Origin: Marinomonas sp. KMM3893
Lineage (GTDB): Bacteria > Pseudomonadota > Gammaproteobacteria > Pseudomonadales > Marinomonadaceae
Direction: 5' to 3'
Assembly: GCF_004352855.1 (NCBI RefSeq)
Contig: NZ_SJSC01000002.1
Location: 372,001 to 436,000 of the forward strand
Length of the DNA: 64,000 bases
Below the pieces are notes generated by a model, which was given only the letters and a program-made list of their open reading frames with translations, was not told the DNA's origin and made no database searches. The position numbers were made by a program, and so were the translations under genes. Shown here one piece after another: positions 35,226 through 43,971 of this stretch; the first letter of the stretch is position 1, and each line of letters begins with the position of its first letter.

Positions 35226-36073
35226 TGATAGAGAATCGTCCTTGGTCGAGATTGCTTAGCCATCTTATTTTGATAATTGGTGTGTTTATTGTTGCTTTGC
35301 CTGTGTGGGTTGCCTTGGTGGGATCGACACAACCAGAAGGTTCTTTTAACTCCGGTAGTATTCCTTTGTGGTTTGGTGACCAAGGTGTACAGAACTGGGC
35401 GCATGTATTGTTTGCGGAAGCGGGCAGTACCTTACAAATTCCCGTTTGGCATTTGTTATTGAACTCTTTAGTGATGGCGCTGGGAATTACCATTGGCAAG
35501 ATTGCCATTTCGATTATTTCTGCCTATGCCATTGTGTTTTTCCGCTTTCCTTTTCGCAGTGCTATTTTCTGGGTGATTTTTATGACCCTGATGTTGCCAG
35601 TTGAAGTGCGGATTGTGCCGACGTATCAGGTCATTGCGAACTTGGATATGTTGAATTCTTACAGTGGTTTGATTTTGCCTTTGATCGCCAGTGCGACGGC
35701 TACTTTCTTGTTTCGACAGTGTTTTATGTCGATTCCTGGTGAGTTAGTGGAAGCGGCTAGGATTGATGGCGCCGGCCCGATTCGTTTCTTCTTTGATATC
35801 TTGCTGCCGATGTCGCGTACCAATATCGCGGCCTTGTTTGTGATTATGTTTATCTATGGTTGGAACCAATATCTTTGGCCTTTGATCATTACCACAGATG
35901 ACACCTATTACACCTTGGTAATGAGTATAAAGAGCATGTTGTCTGTTCCTGATGGCGACATTCAGTGGAATTACGTCATGGTAACCACTTTATTGGCTAT
36001 GCTTCCACCGGTTGCGGTGGTCGTGGGAATGCAAAAATTATTTGTGAAAGGCTTGGTTGACGCGGAGAAGTAA
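35225..36073 (+). CDS. ugpE: Glycerol-3-phosphate ABC permease UgpE
   Basis: A 282-residue permease with about six helices; the EAA loop is GELVEAARIDGAGPIRFFFDILLPMSRTNI, and GWNQYLWPLIIT and LPVEVRIVPTYQVI are typical of UgpE. It is translationally coupled to ugpA and precedes ugpC by three bases. It forms the channel heterodimer with UgpA. Confidence 0.93.
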   Translation: MIENRPWSRLLSHLILIIGVFIVALPVWVALVGSTQPEGSFNSGSIPLWFGDQGVQNWAHVLFAEAGSTLQIPVWHLLLNSLVMALGITIGKIAISIISAYAIVFFRFPFRSAIFWVIFMTLMLPVEVRIVPTYQVIANLDMLNSYSGLILPLIASATATFLFRQCFMSIPGELVEAARIDGAGPIRFFFDILLPMSRTNIAALFVIMFIYGWNQYLWPLIITTDDTYYTLVMSIKSMLSVPDGDIQWNYVMVTTLLAMLPPVAVVVGMQKLFVKGLVDAEK

Positions 36074-36076
36074 GCA

Positions 36077-37144
36077 ATGACCGATTTAGTATTAAAGAAC
36101 ATAGGCAAAACCTACCCGAATGGCTACCAAGCGATACCAAGTATTGATTTAAGCATTGAAGAAGGTGAATTCATTGTCCTAGTTGGGCCATCAGGTTGTG
36201 GTAAATCAACGTTACTGCGCATGGTGGCAGGCCTTGAGACGATTACCCAAGGCGACTTGTTGATTAAAGGCAATCGGGTGAACGACAAAGAGCCCGCCGA
36301 TCGTGATATCGCCATGGTGTTTCAAAACTATGCCTTGTATCCGCATATGACGGTGCGCGCCAATATGGAATACGGCTTGAAAAACCGTGGTGTTTCCAAA
36401 GACGAGCGCCACACCAAGGTGATGGATGTGGCTCAGATGTTGGGGTTAGACGAGTTGTTAGACCGTCGTCCAGGTCAATTGTCTGGCGGTCAGCGTCAGC
36501 GTGTGGCCATGGGGCGCGCTATGGTGCGCGACCCTAAAGTGTTTTTGTTTGACGAACCCTTGTCGAATTTAGACGCCAAGTTACGAGTGCAAATGCGCGT
36601 CGAAATTCGTCAGTTACAGCGTAAACTTGCCACCACCACCTTGTATGTGACCCACGATCAGGTCGAAGCCATGACCTTGGCGGACCGTTTGGTGGTCCTA
36701 AACAAAGGCAAAGCGGAACAGATTGGCACGCCGATGGAGCTGTACGATAAGCCAGCCACTACCTTTGTGGCGGAGTTTATTGGCTCGCCATCAATGAACT
36801 TATTTGATGCCATGTTGACTGAACGCGGGATAGAATTGTCAGAATCATTAACCTTGCTGATGCCTCACCAATACCGTGGCGCCATCAAGTGGGGGATTCG
36901 TCCAGAGCATTTACTGCAAAGCGATGAAGCCAATGGGGACTTTTCTTTACAAGTACAAGCGGTAGAATCCCTTGGTGCAGAAACACTAATTCATGGTGTG
37001 CTCGAGGATGGAACTGAGCAACCGAAACCTATTGTAGTGCGACTGGCAGGCCCTCATTTGCCTGACATTGGAAGTCGAATGTGGTTAACGGCCCCTTTGA
37101 AGCACTGGCATTTGTTTGATGCCACTACCCAACAACGTTTGTGA
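36077..37144 (+). CDS. ugpC: Glycerol-3-phosphate importer ATPase UgpC
   Basis: A 355-residue ABC ATPase of the MalK/UgpC class. Walker A is GPSGCGKST, Q-loop VFQNYALYPHM, signature LSGGQRQRVAMGRAM, Walker B VFLFDEPLSNLD, switch His in THDQVEAMTLADR. A C-terminal regulatory OB-fold region (residues about 240-355; IKWGIRPEHL) is present. It energises UgpABE. Confidence 0.93.
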   Translation: MTDLVLKNIGKTYPNGYQAIPSIDLSIEEGEFIVLVGPSGCGKSTLLRMVAGLETITQGDLLIKGNRVNDKEPADRDIAMVFQNYALYPHMTVRANMEYGLKNRGVSKDERHTKVMDVAQMLGLDELLDRRPGQLSGGQRQRVAMGRAMVRDPKVFLFDEPLSNLDAKLRVQMRVEIRQLQRKLATTTLYVTHDQVEAMTLADRLVVLNKGKAEQIGTPMELYDKPATTFVAEFIGSPSMNLFDAMLTERGIELSESLTLLMPHQYRGAIKWGIRPEHLLQSDEANGDFSLQVQAVESLGAETLIHGVLEDGTEQPKPIVVRLAGPHLPDIGSRMWLTAPLKHWHLFDATTQQRL

Positions 37145-37151
37145 GGTTTTT

Positions 37152-37907
37152 ATGCAAACCAATCCAGCAGTACGAAAAGACATTTTGAAAAGTAAGGTGA
37201 TGGGGCATCGGGGTGCGGCATTATTGGCACCAGAAAATACCTTAGCCTCGATTAAAGCGGCGGCTGAAACCGGAGTTAAGTGGGTAGAAATTGACGTTTA
37301 CCTGATCGACAAAGGCGGTTTGATTATTTTTCATGATGACACACTAGATCGCTGTACGAATGGCGCTGGTGTGACGCGAGAAACCGACCCGCTGGTGGCC
37401 AGTACATTGGACGCTGGTGCTTGGTTTGCACCTGAATTCAAAGGGGAAAGCATTCCTACCTTGATCGAAGCCTTGGATTGCATTCAGGCGCTGGGGTTGG
37501 GTTTGAATCTAGAAATCAAACACGACACAGCTGACGTCGAAAATATCGTGCCGACCGTCTTAGACACATTAAAAGAGTACTGGGTGGACAATGAAAAGCT
37601 GCTTATTTCTAGCTTTAATCATGACGCTCTAAAAATGGTGTTTGAGTTGGACCCACAGCGTCACCTTGGCCAACTTTATGAAGCGATCCCGGCGAATTGG
37701 CAGGCACAATTAGAGCAAATTCATGCTTATAGTTTGAATTGTGATTACAGCTTGTTAACGCAAGCGCAGGCGCAAGCGGTGAAGGCCGAAGGCTATAAGT
37801 TGTTGTGCTATACCGCGAACGATCCTGAGACAGTGACCGAGCATTGGGAATGGGGAATGGACGCCGTGATTACGGACAATCCTTCTGTGTTTGCTTCTTT
37901 TATTTAG
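37152..37907 (+). CDS. ugpQ: Glycerophosphodiester phosphodiesterase UgpQ
   Basis: A 251-residue GDPD-family TIM-barrel enzyme, cytoplasmic (no signal peptide). Key residues: HRGAALLAPENTLASIKAA (His/Arg/Glu), WVEIDVYLIDKGGLIIFHDDTLDR (metal Glu/Asp and catalytic His) and LNLEIKH. It cuts glycerophosphodiesters into glycerol-3-phosphate and an alcohol, releasing G3P from what the transporter imports. ATG at 37152 with GAGG; the frame from 37116 overlaps ugpC. Confidence 0.93.
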   Translation: MQTNPAVRKDILKSKVMGHRGAALLAPENTLASIKAAAETGVKWVEIDVYLIDKGGLIIFHDDTLDRCTNGAGVTRETDPLVASTLDAGAWFAPEFKGESIPTLIEALDCIQALGLGLNLEIKHDTADVENIVPTVLDTLKEYWVDNEKLLISSFNHDALKMVFELDPQRHLGQLYEAIPANWQAQLEQIHAYSLNCDYSLLTQAQAQAVKAEGYKLLCYTANDPETVTEHWEWGMDAVITDNPSVFASFI

Positions 37908-37922
37908 TCGTGTAGGACAATG

Positions 37923-38684
37923 ATGTTGAGTCTCAACGAACGACAAAGCCAGATATTGAACTGGGTTCAGCAAATGGACAGTTTACTGGTAGAAGACATG
38001 GTGGCGCATTTTGATGTTTCCTCGCAGACCATTCGCAAGGACATAAATCAGCTGGCAGAACGCAATCTGGTGCGTCGTACCCATGGCGGTATTGCACCGG
38101 TTTCCAGCATGGAAAACCTACCTTTTGATCACAGACACAATCTCAATATAGCGGCCAAGCTGGCGATTGCGGAGCGAACCGCAAAGGCCATTCCAGACGG
38201 CTCGTCGTTGTTTCTAGGGGTGGGCACCACGGTCGAATATGTGAGTCGAGCCTTGTTAGAGCATAAAGCGCTGCAGGTGTTTACTAACAACCTGACGGTG
38301 GCCAGTATTTTTGGCACTCGTCCTAATATTCAAGTGCGGGTATTGAGCGGTAAGTTGCGGCATCGACATCATGATTTAGTGGGCGAAGAAACCCTTGCTG
38401 GTTTGCGCCAATATTATTTCGACTATGGCATTTTAGGGTGCGGTGGTCTGGATGATGTGCAAGGTATTTTAGACTTCGACCCAGAAGAAGCGGCCGTGAG
38501 CAGAGTGTTAATCGAACAAAGTCGTCATTCATTTTTAGTGGCTGATCAGCACAAATGGAATCGCAAGGCGATGGCGCGAGTGGAGTCTTTTTCCAATATA
38601 GACTGTTTTTTTAGTGACGAAATGACGCAGCCAAGACAGCAAATGCTTAAGGCTGCTGGCGTCAAAGTAGAGCTGGTGGGTTAA
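37923..38684 (+). CDS. DeoR/GlpR-family repressor of the ugp operon
   Basis: A 253-residue regulator. The N-terminal HTH_DeoR is LNERQSQILNWVQQMDSLLVEDMVAHF then DVSSQTIRKDINQLAERNL; the C-terminal DeoR sensor domain holds VGTTVEYVSRALLE and GCGGLDDVQGILDFDPEEAAVSRVLIEQS. It resembles GlpR, whose ligand is glycerol-3-phosphate, which suits the operon. ATG 37923 (five bases after AGGA) is favoured over the adjoining ATG 37920. The candidate binding sites are the repeats before ugpB. Confidence 0.87.
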   Translation: MLSLNERQSQILNWVQQMDSLLVEDMVAHFDVSSQTIRKDINQLAERNLVRRTHGGIAPVSSMENLPFDHRHNLNIAAKLAIAERTAKAIPDGSSLFLGVGTTVEYVSRALLEHKALQVFTNNLTVASIFGTRPNIQVRVLSGKLRHRHHDLVGEETLAGLRQYYFDYGILGCGGLDDVQGILDFDPEEAAVSRVLIEQSRHSFLVADQHKWNRKAMARVESFSNIDCFFSDEMTQPRQQMLKAAGVKVELVG

Positions 38685-38705
38685 GACCGGTTGGTTAGGA
38701 ATCGT

Positions 38706-39500
38706 ATGTCGATAAAATCACTTGAACATTTCAGTAAAGAGGCTTGTCACGGGGTGCGATTTATCCTCACGGATGTGGATGATACCTTAACCTGGCATGG
38801 GCGTTTACCGGAGCAAACGTTAGCGGCCCTGACGCGCTTAAGCGCAGCGGGCATCAAGGTGATACCAGTAACGGGAGGCTGTGCTGGGTGGTCAGATATG
38901 ATCGCACGAACGCTTCCGGTGGAAGGCGTTATTACCGAAGGTGGCGGCTGTTTTATTGCCAACACAGAGGGCGTATTAGATTACACTTTTTGGCGTGATG
39001 AAGCGGAAATGCTCGCGGACCAAGCCAGTATTATGGCAAAGGTTCAGCAAGCGCTAACGGCGTTTCCTCGTTTGCGCTTGGCGCGTGACCAATCTTATCG
39101 GTTAACCGATGTGGCGATTGATTATGCTCAAGACGTGAAACCGCCTGCCATTGATGAGAAAAACGCCTTGCTTAAGGTTTTGTTGGAGCAAGGGTTGAAC
39201 GCCAAAGCCAGTTCTATCCATATTAATGTCAGTGGTGGTGGCTACGATAAGTTTGCCATGGCAGAAAGAGTGCTGCGTGAGCGTTATGGCTTGCACGAAG
39301 AAGCCTGTCGCCAGCAGGTGGTGTACGTTGGCGATGCGCCCAATGATGAAAGCATGTTCGCGCGCTTTCCATTAAGTGTAGGCGTCGCCAATATTGCTCA
39401 GCACTTAGATCATATGCAGCATCACCCAGGCTTTCAAACTCAGCAGCCTGGTGGTTTTGGTTTTGCGGAATTTGCTGATTATTTATTGGCCAATACTTAA
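38706..39500 (+). CDS. HAD-IIB family phosphatase in the ugp operon
   Basis: A 264-residue HAD-superfamily hydrolase. Motif I is ILTDVDDTLTWHG (nucleophile DVD), motif II PVTGGC, motif IV VVYVGDAPNDESMFARFPLSVGVANI; the cap is of the IIB type seen in mannosyl-3-phosphoglycerate/trehalose-6-phosphate and Cof-like phosphatases. The start at 38706 has AGGA six bases upstream. As last gene of the operon after ugpQ and glpR it probably acts on glycerol-3-phosphate or another phosphate released by import, but the substrate is inferred only from position. Confidence 0.8.
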   Translation: MSIKSLEHFSKEACHGVRFILTDVDDTLTWHGRLPEQTLAALTRLSAAGIKVIPVTGGCAGWSDMIARTLPVEGVITEGGGCFIANTEGVLDYTFWRDEAEMLADQASIMAKVQQALTAFPRLRLARDQSYRLTDVAIDYAQDVKPPAIDEKNALLKVLLEQGLNAKASSIHINVSGGGYDKFAMAERVLRERYGLHEEACRQQVVYVGDAPNDESMFARFPLSVGVANIAQHLDHMQHHPGFQTQQPGGFGFAEFADYLLANT

Positions 39501-39537
39501 CTGTGTTGCCAATCGTGAAGGATAAGCAAGGCGTGAA

Positions 39538-40464
39538 TTAGCCTTGCTTATTGGGGCGCATTTTTTGTAAGCAAACGACGCCAGCTGTCACCAGAGTACC
39601 GAGTAACAGGCCAACCAGTAAACTAATGCCGGTATTGAGTATCATGCTGATGAAAGGCTGTTGGGTAATTTCCCCTGAAACGGCCTCTTGAGCAAGATGG
39701 TGTAGCGCCGGTAAACCATGAACAACAATGCCACCGCCGACTAAAAACATGGCGATCGTCCCCACAATAGACAGCAGCCGAATGACCCAGGGCGCACTTT
39801 TCAAAATGCCTGAGCCGATTACTTTCACCAGTGCCGCTTTTGATTGGATTAAATGAAGGCCAATGTCATCGAGCCGCACGATTAACCCTACCAGCGCATA
39901 CACACCAACAGTCACCAATAACGCAATCAGGCTCACTACGACGGCTTGAGTCAACAAAGGTTGGCCATTCACTGTGCCAAGTGCAATCACAATGATTTCA
40001 GATGATAAGACAAAATCGGTGCGAATTGCGCCACGCACTTTGCTTTTCTCAAGTGCCAATAATGCCTGATCAGACAGGTTTTGTTTTTTGACTATGTCAG
40101 CGTGTAGCTTGCTCTTATCATCGTGGCGATGCTGATAAACATGCAGGATTTTTTCGATGCCTTCATAGCATAAGTAAGCGCCACCGAGCATTAACAATGG
40201 TTGGATCAGCCAAGGAATAAAGGCGCTGATGACCAACGCAAGTGGCACCAAGATGATCTTATTGATGAAAGAGCCTTTGGCAACCGCCCAAACAACAGGC
40301 AGCTCTCTATCCGCCTTCACGCCGGTGACTTGTTCTGCGTTTAACGCCAGATCGTCGCCTAATACGCCAGCGGTTTTCTTGGCCGCCACTTTAGAAAATA
40401 CGGCAACGTCATCGAGTAAGGTGGTGATGTCATCGAGTAACGCAAGCAGTCCTGTCATTGCCAT
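39538..40464 (-). CDS. DUF808 family inner-membrane protein, YedI-like
   Basis: A 308-residue membrane protein of the DUF808/YedI family. The N-terminal GLLALLDDITTLLDDVAVFSKVAAKKTAGVLGDDLALNAEQV is the family signature, and ELPVVWAVAKGSFINKIILVP follows. About eight hydrophobic helices. The function is unknown. It is convergent with the ugp operon (38 bases between stops) and divergent from the CofD-like gene. Confidence 0.87.
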   Translation of the reverse strand: MAMTGLLALLDDITTLLDDVAVFSKVAAKKTAGVLGDDLALNAEQVTGVKADRELPVVWAVAKGSFINKIILVPLALVISAFIPWLIQPLLMLGGAYLCYEGIEKILHVYQHRHDDKSKLHADIVKKQNLSDQALLALEKSKVRGAIRTDFVLSSEIIVIALGTVNGQPLLTQAVVVSLIALLVTVGVYALVGLIVRLDDIGLHLIQSKAALVKVIGSGILKSAPWVIRLLSIVGTIAMFLVGGGIVVHGLPALHHLAQEAVSGEITQQPFISMILNTGISLLVGLLLGTLVTAGVVCLQKMRPNKQG

Positions 40465-40618
40465 ATCATGGGTCCTATTGATGAGTAGTCTGTGTGTTTT
40501 TATTGTGCGTTAAGCGTGAAAGAAAACCAAATGAAACAAAAGACGTTACACGGCATTAATCACGCTTTTGGTTAAGAATTGCAGGCAATGTGTTCTGCTT
40601 GACTCTTTTCTGTGCTCT

Positions 40619-40642
40619 AACGTGACTATTGTAAGTCACGTT
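40619..40642. promoter_or_regulatory. Perfect 9-bp inverted repeat upstream of the CofD-like operon
   Basis: AACGTGACT and AGTCACGTT flank ATTGTA, 71 bases upstream of the CofD-like start. A symmetrical 24-bp element of this kind suits a dimeric repressor. No T-tract follows, so terminator function is less likely. Confidence 0.5.
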
Positions 40643-40713
40643 AACACTTTTCCTCTTGTTGTCATGGTCTAGGTTATTTAAGGTAGTGCCAGTTCAATGG
40701 TTTTGAGGTCAAT

Positions 40714-41904
40714 ATGTCTAGCTCTTGTCGCATTTGGCGGCGCATGCAAATGCCTGATCTTGCTCGAATTCACCGTTACCAAAGTTTGCCTGAGCAAGGT
40801 CCCAAAGTATTATTTTTTAGTGGCGGTTCAGCACTGAATAAAATCAGTCGCGTGCTCAAAGGCTACACCCACCATTCTATACACCTTGTGACGCCTTTCG
40901 ATTCTGGTGGCAGTTCTGCTCGTTTGCGGGCTGAATTTGATATGCCGGCCGTAGGAGATTTGCGCAGCCGCTTGATGGCGTTGGCCGACGAAACCGTGAT
41001 GGGGCAACCTGAAGTCTATGCTTTGTTTACCCACCGTTTTGGTATGTCCGCTTCTTTGTCTGAGTTACGAGAAGAGCTTAAGCAGCTAGTGGATGGGTCG
41101 CATTCACTGATCAAACCGATTCCAAACCCCATGAGAGAGTTGATACAGACGCAACTTGGGGTGACTCAAGCGCAAATCAGCGACACCTTCGATTTGCGAG
41201 GAGCGAGCATTGGCAACCTGATTATTTCAGGTGGTTATTTGAATAACCAGCAACAGTTAGACCCCATAGTGTTTCTTTTCTCGCGTTTGACGAAGGCGCT
41301 TGGCGAAGTCAAAACCATATTGGATGCTCCTTACCATTTGAGCGTAGAGCTTGATAATGGCGAGATCATTCTAGGTCAGCACCGGATTACCGGCAAAGAG
41401 CATGCTGTGCTAGACAGTCCAATTAAGCGCATGTGGCTAAATAAAGGCTTAAAGCAGGTGTCTGCGATCAACAGTGAGATTGCCGAAGATCGTCGTGATC
41501 TCATTGAACACGCTGATTTAATTTGTTATCCACCGGGCAGTTTTTATAGCAGCGTGCTGGCTAATTTACTGCCTGTTGGCGTGGGTCGGGCGATTTGCCA
41601 GAACCCAAATCCTAAGGTCTATTTACCGAATTTGGGCGTGGACCCTGAGCAATTCGGTTTGTCGTTGATGACACAAGTAGAGCGCTTGGTTGCGACCGTA
41701 CTTAGCGACGCAAAATCCATGGAAGCCATTCAGTTTGGTGGTTTGGATTACCTCTTATTGGATGATCGTCATGATTATGGCGAGATTGATGAAAAGCAAT
41801 TGAGCTCGCTTGGTGTGAGCGTTATCAAGACGCCACTGATCGCTCAAAAAGAACATAAATATGATGAGCAAATGGTCGTTAAAGCCTTGTTATCTATGAT
41901 GTAA
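40714..41904 (+). CDS. CofD/YvcK-family protein (resembles CofD-like proteins of GAK systems)
   Basis: A 396-residue protein of the CofD/UPF0052 fold. The nucleotide/sugar-phosphate loop is KVLFFSGGSALNKISRVLKGYTHHSIHLVTPFDSGGSSARLR, then DMPAVGDLRSRLMALAD; ISDTFDLRGASIGNLIISGGYL, DSPIKRMWLNKGL and ADLICYPPGSFYSSVLANLL are CofD-family. The longer form recalls the CofD-related proteins grouped with GAK systems, but that system's HprK-like kinase and ATP-grasp partners are not next to it. CofD transfers phospho-lactate to F0; YvcK-like proteins bind UDP-GlcNAc. Enzymatic role here is unknown. GAGG lies five bases before the ATG. Followed by a two-gene signalling pair. Confidence 0.78.
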   Translation: MSSSCRIWRRMQMPDLARIHRYQSLPEQGPKVLFFSGGSALNKISRVLKGYTHHSIHLVTPFDSGGSSARLRAEFDMPAVGDLRSRLMALADETVMGQPEVYALFTHRFGMSASLSELREELKQLVDGSHSLIKPIPNPMRELIQTQLGVTQAQISDTFDLRGASIGNLIISGGYLNNQQQLDPIVFLFSRLTKALGEVKTILDAPYHLSVELDNGEIILGQHRITGKEHAVLDSPIKRMWLNKGLKQVSAINSEIAEDRRDLIEHADLICYPPGSFYSSVLANLLPVGVGRAICQNPNPKVYLPNLGVDPEQFGLSLMTQVERLVATVLSDAKSMEAIQFGGLDYLLLDDRHDYGEIDEKQLSSLGVSVIKTPLIAQKEHKYDEQMVVKALLSMM

Positions 41905-41932
41905 ATCTATTTTTCGGTTTTGGGAAATACGT

Positions 41933-42937
41933 ATGAGAAAGAGTGTATTAATTTGCGATGACTCAAGTATTGCTAGGAAGCAATTGGCAAAGACATTGCC
42001 AGCTGACTGGGACATTGACGTAGATTATGCCCAAGATGGACAGGAAGCCTTAGACATAATAGCGAAGAAGAAAATTGATATTCTTTTTCTCGACTTAAAC
42101 ATGCCCGTCAAAGATGGTTACCAAACATTAGAGGAGTTACGAGGCCGTGGGGCCATGCCCCATGTGTTGGTGGTGTCTGGTGATGTGCAGCCGCAAGCAG
42201 TGCAACGGGTAAAAGACCTTGGCGCAATTGCCTTTCATAAAAAGCCAATTCAGGTGGATGCCCTACGTGAGTCTCTTCAGTCTTTAGGTTTAATGGAGCT
42301 GGGTGTTCATTCGGTTGCCAGTGCTAGAGCGTCTGTTGTGGATGATTTTTCATTCTCAGAATGCCTGCAAGAAGTGTCCAATGTCGCGATGGGGAAAGCC
42401 GCCAGCGTATTGGCTGACATGCTCAATGTTTTTGTTAAATTGCCTGTGCCTACGGTGAATATTTTAGAGGTTAGTGAGCTGCAAATGGCGCTTGGGTATG
42501 GCTCGCAAGACAGTCGATTTTCTGCCATCTCTCAAGGTTTTGTCGGTGCTGGTGTTGCGTTTGAAGCCCTGCTTATTTTTAACGACACTAGCTTTCCTGA
42601 TATCGCCAAATTGTTGAATTCATCGGGAGAGGTTGATCGTGACAGAGAGGTCGAACTACTGATGGAGGTTTCTTCGGTGCTGGTTGGGCCTTTTATGGAT
42701 GCGCTTGGCAAGCAAATGAACATTGATTTCAGTTTTGGGCACCCAGCTCTACTGGGTCAGAATGTCAAAATGGCCAACCTCATTGATGTAAAAAGATCGA
42801 CATGGAAGCGCACGTTAACGGTAGAAATTGTCTACGAGATTGAAAATCACAATGTAAGTTGCGATTTGCTTTTGCTTTTTACGGAGGATTCTATTCCCGT
42901 GCTCGAAAACTTATTGTCTTATTTGGTTGAGGATTAG
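41933..42937 (+). CDS. Response regulator with REC and CheC-like phosphatase domains
   Basis: A 334-residue two-domain protein. Residues 1-120 are REC with acidic pocket DD (9-10), phospho-acceptor Asp54 in LFLDLNMPVKDG, and Lys in HKKPI. Residues about 135-334 resemble CheC/CheX/FliY phosphatases (CLQEVSNVAMGKAASVLADML, then EVELLMEVSSVLVGPFMDALGKQM). CheC domains remove phosphate from CheY-like proteins, so this looks like an auto- or trans-dephosphorylating regulator. It follows the CofD-like gene by 28 bases and precedes a diguanylate cyclase gene by two bases. Confidence 0.85.
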   Translation: MRKSVLICDDSSIARKQLAKTLPADWDIDVDYAQDGQEALDIIAKKKIDILFLDLNMPVKDGYQTLEELRGRGAMPHVLVVSGDVQPQAVQRVKDLGAIAFHKKPIQVDALRESLQSLGLMELGVHSVASARASVVDDFSFSECLQEVSNVAMGKAASVLADMLNVFVKLPVPTVNILEVSELQMALGYGSQDSRFSAISQGFVGAGVAFEALLIFNDTSFPDIAKLLNSSGEVDRDREVELLMEVSSVLVGPFMDALGKQMNIDFSFGHPALLGQNVKMANLIDVKRSTWKRTLTVEIVYEIENHNVSCDLLLLFTEDSIPVLENLLSYLVED

Positions 42938-42939
42938 CC

Positions 42940-43893
42940 ATGTCGAACTCTCTAGATGAAATGATGGAGCTGCATTGGCTGTTTGATATGCTCAACCATA
43001 TCGATCTGGGCCTTGTTGTGGTCGATCAAAATTACAAAATAACCCTGTGGAATAGCTTTATGGAAAACCACAGTGGCAAAAGCTCCTCCATTGCCAAAGA
43101 TCAGTCGTTATTCAATCTTTTTCCCGAAATAGACAAAGAGTGGCTGCAGCGTAAGTTAGATAATGTGATTGCCTTAAGGACATCCATTTTTATTTCTTGG
43201 GAGCAGCGACCTTACCTTTTTGCTTTTAAAAGCTACCGCCCCATTACTGGGCTGGCCGACAACATGTACCAGAATATCACCTTGCGCCCACTGGCCAACG
43301 CAGACGGTACTGTGAAGCATGTGTGCATTGCTGTTTATGATGTGACGGACACGGCGACCCATAAACAGGCGCTTTCATCGGCCAATCGTCAGCTTGAACA
43401 GCTCAGTAAAACCGATGCGTTAACGGAATTACACAACCGAGGCAGCTTAGAAAAAGCCCTGGGTATTATTTTTTCCGCGTATCAGAAGAAACCGAGCAGC
43501 ACGCATTCCTTAGTGATAGCTGATTTGGATTTCTTTAAGAAAATCAATGATCAATATGGGCATCCCATTGGAGACATCGTATTAAAAGAAGTCGCCAAAC
43601 TGATGATGGCATCGACACGTAAAGGCGATTTTATTGGTCGCTATGGCGGCGAAGAATTTGTCGTGCTTTTGCCTAATACACCCTCTTCAGGGGCCATAAG
43701 CTTTTGCGAGAAATTGCGCCAAAAGATCGAAGCGATGACGATAAAAACCGATAAAGGGGATATTAAAGTCACCATGAGTTTGGGAGTAGCCCAGCTGATG
43801 GAAGAAGATAAAACGTCGTCTGCTTGGCTGGTTCGAGCCGATGAAGCCTTGTATAAAGCAAAAGCCTCTGGCCGTAATCAAACGTTTGGCTAA
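42940..43893 (+). CDS. PAS-GGDEF diguanylate cyclase
   Basis: A 317-residue protein. Residues 10-140 form a PAS domain (MLNHIDLGLVVVDQNYKITLWNSFMENHSG), then a linker helix, and from about 155 a GGDEF domain. The active site is GGEEF (236-240, RYGGEEFVVLLP), the metal-binding strand LVIADLDFFKKINDQYGH is intact, and an inhibitory I-site RKGD (227-230) lies five residues before the active loop. It should make c-di-GMP with product feedback. Directly downstream of REC-CheC, which probably controls it. Confidence 0.92.
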   Translation: MSNSLDEMMELHWLFDMLNHIDLGLVVVDQNYKITLWNSFMENHSGKSSSIAKDQSLFNLFPEIDKEWLQRKLDNVIALRTSIFISWEQRPYLFAFKSYRPITGLADNMYQNITLRPLANADGTVKHVCIAVYDVTDTATHKQALSSANRQLEQLSKTDALTELHNRGSLEKALGIIFSAYQKKPSSTHSLVIADLDFFKKINDQYGHPIGDIVLKEVAKLMMASTRKGDFIGRYGGEEFVVLLPNTPSSGAISFCEKLRQKIEAMTIKTDKGDIKVTMSLGVAQLMEEDKTSSAWLVRADEALYKAKASGRNQTFG

Positions 43894-43904
43894 ACACAGC
43901 GAAT

Positions 43905-43938
43905 AAAAAGCCGCTCTTCAGGTATTGGAGAGCGGCTT
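43905..43938 (-). terminator. Terminator for the rimK-fusion gene
   Basis: GCCGCTCTTCA / TGGAGAGCGGC pair in a long stem. On the minus strand it is followed by TTTTTATTC, so it acts for the leftward gene; on the plus strand the T-tract is short (TTCG). Confidence 0.75.
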
Positions 43939-43971
43939 CGATGTCTATTGCTGGGCTTTGAGGGGTAACGC

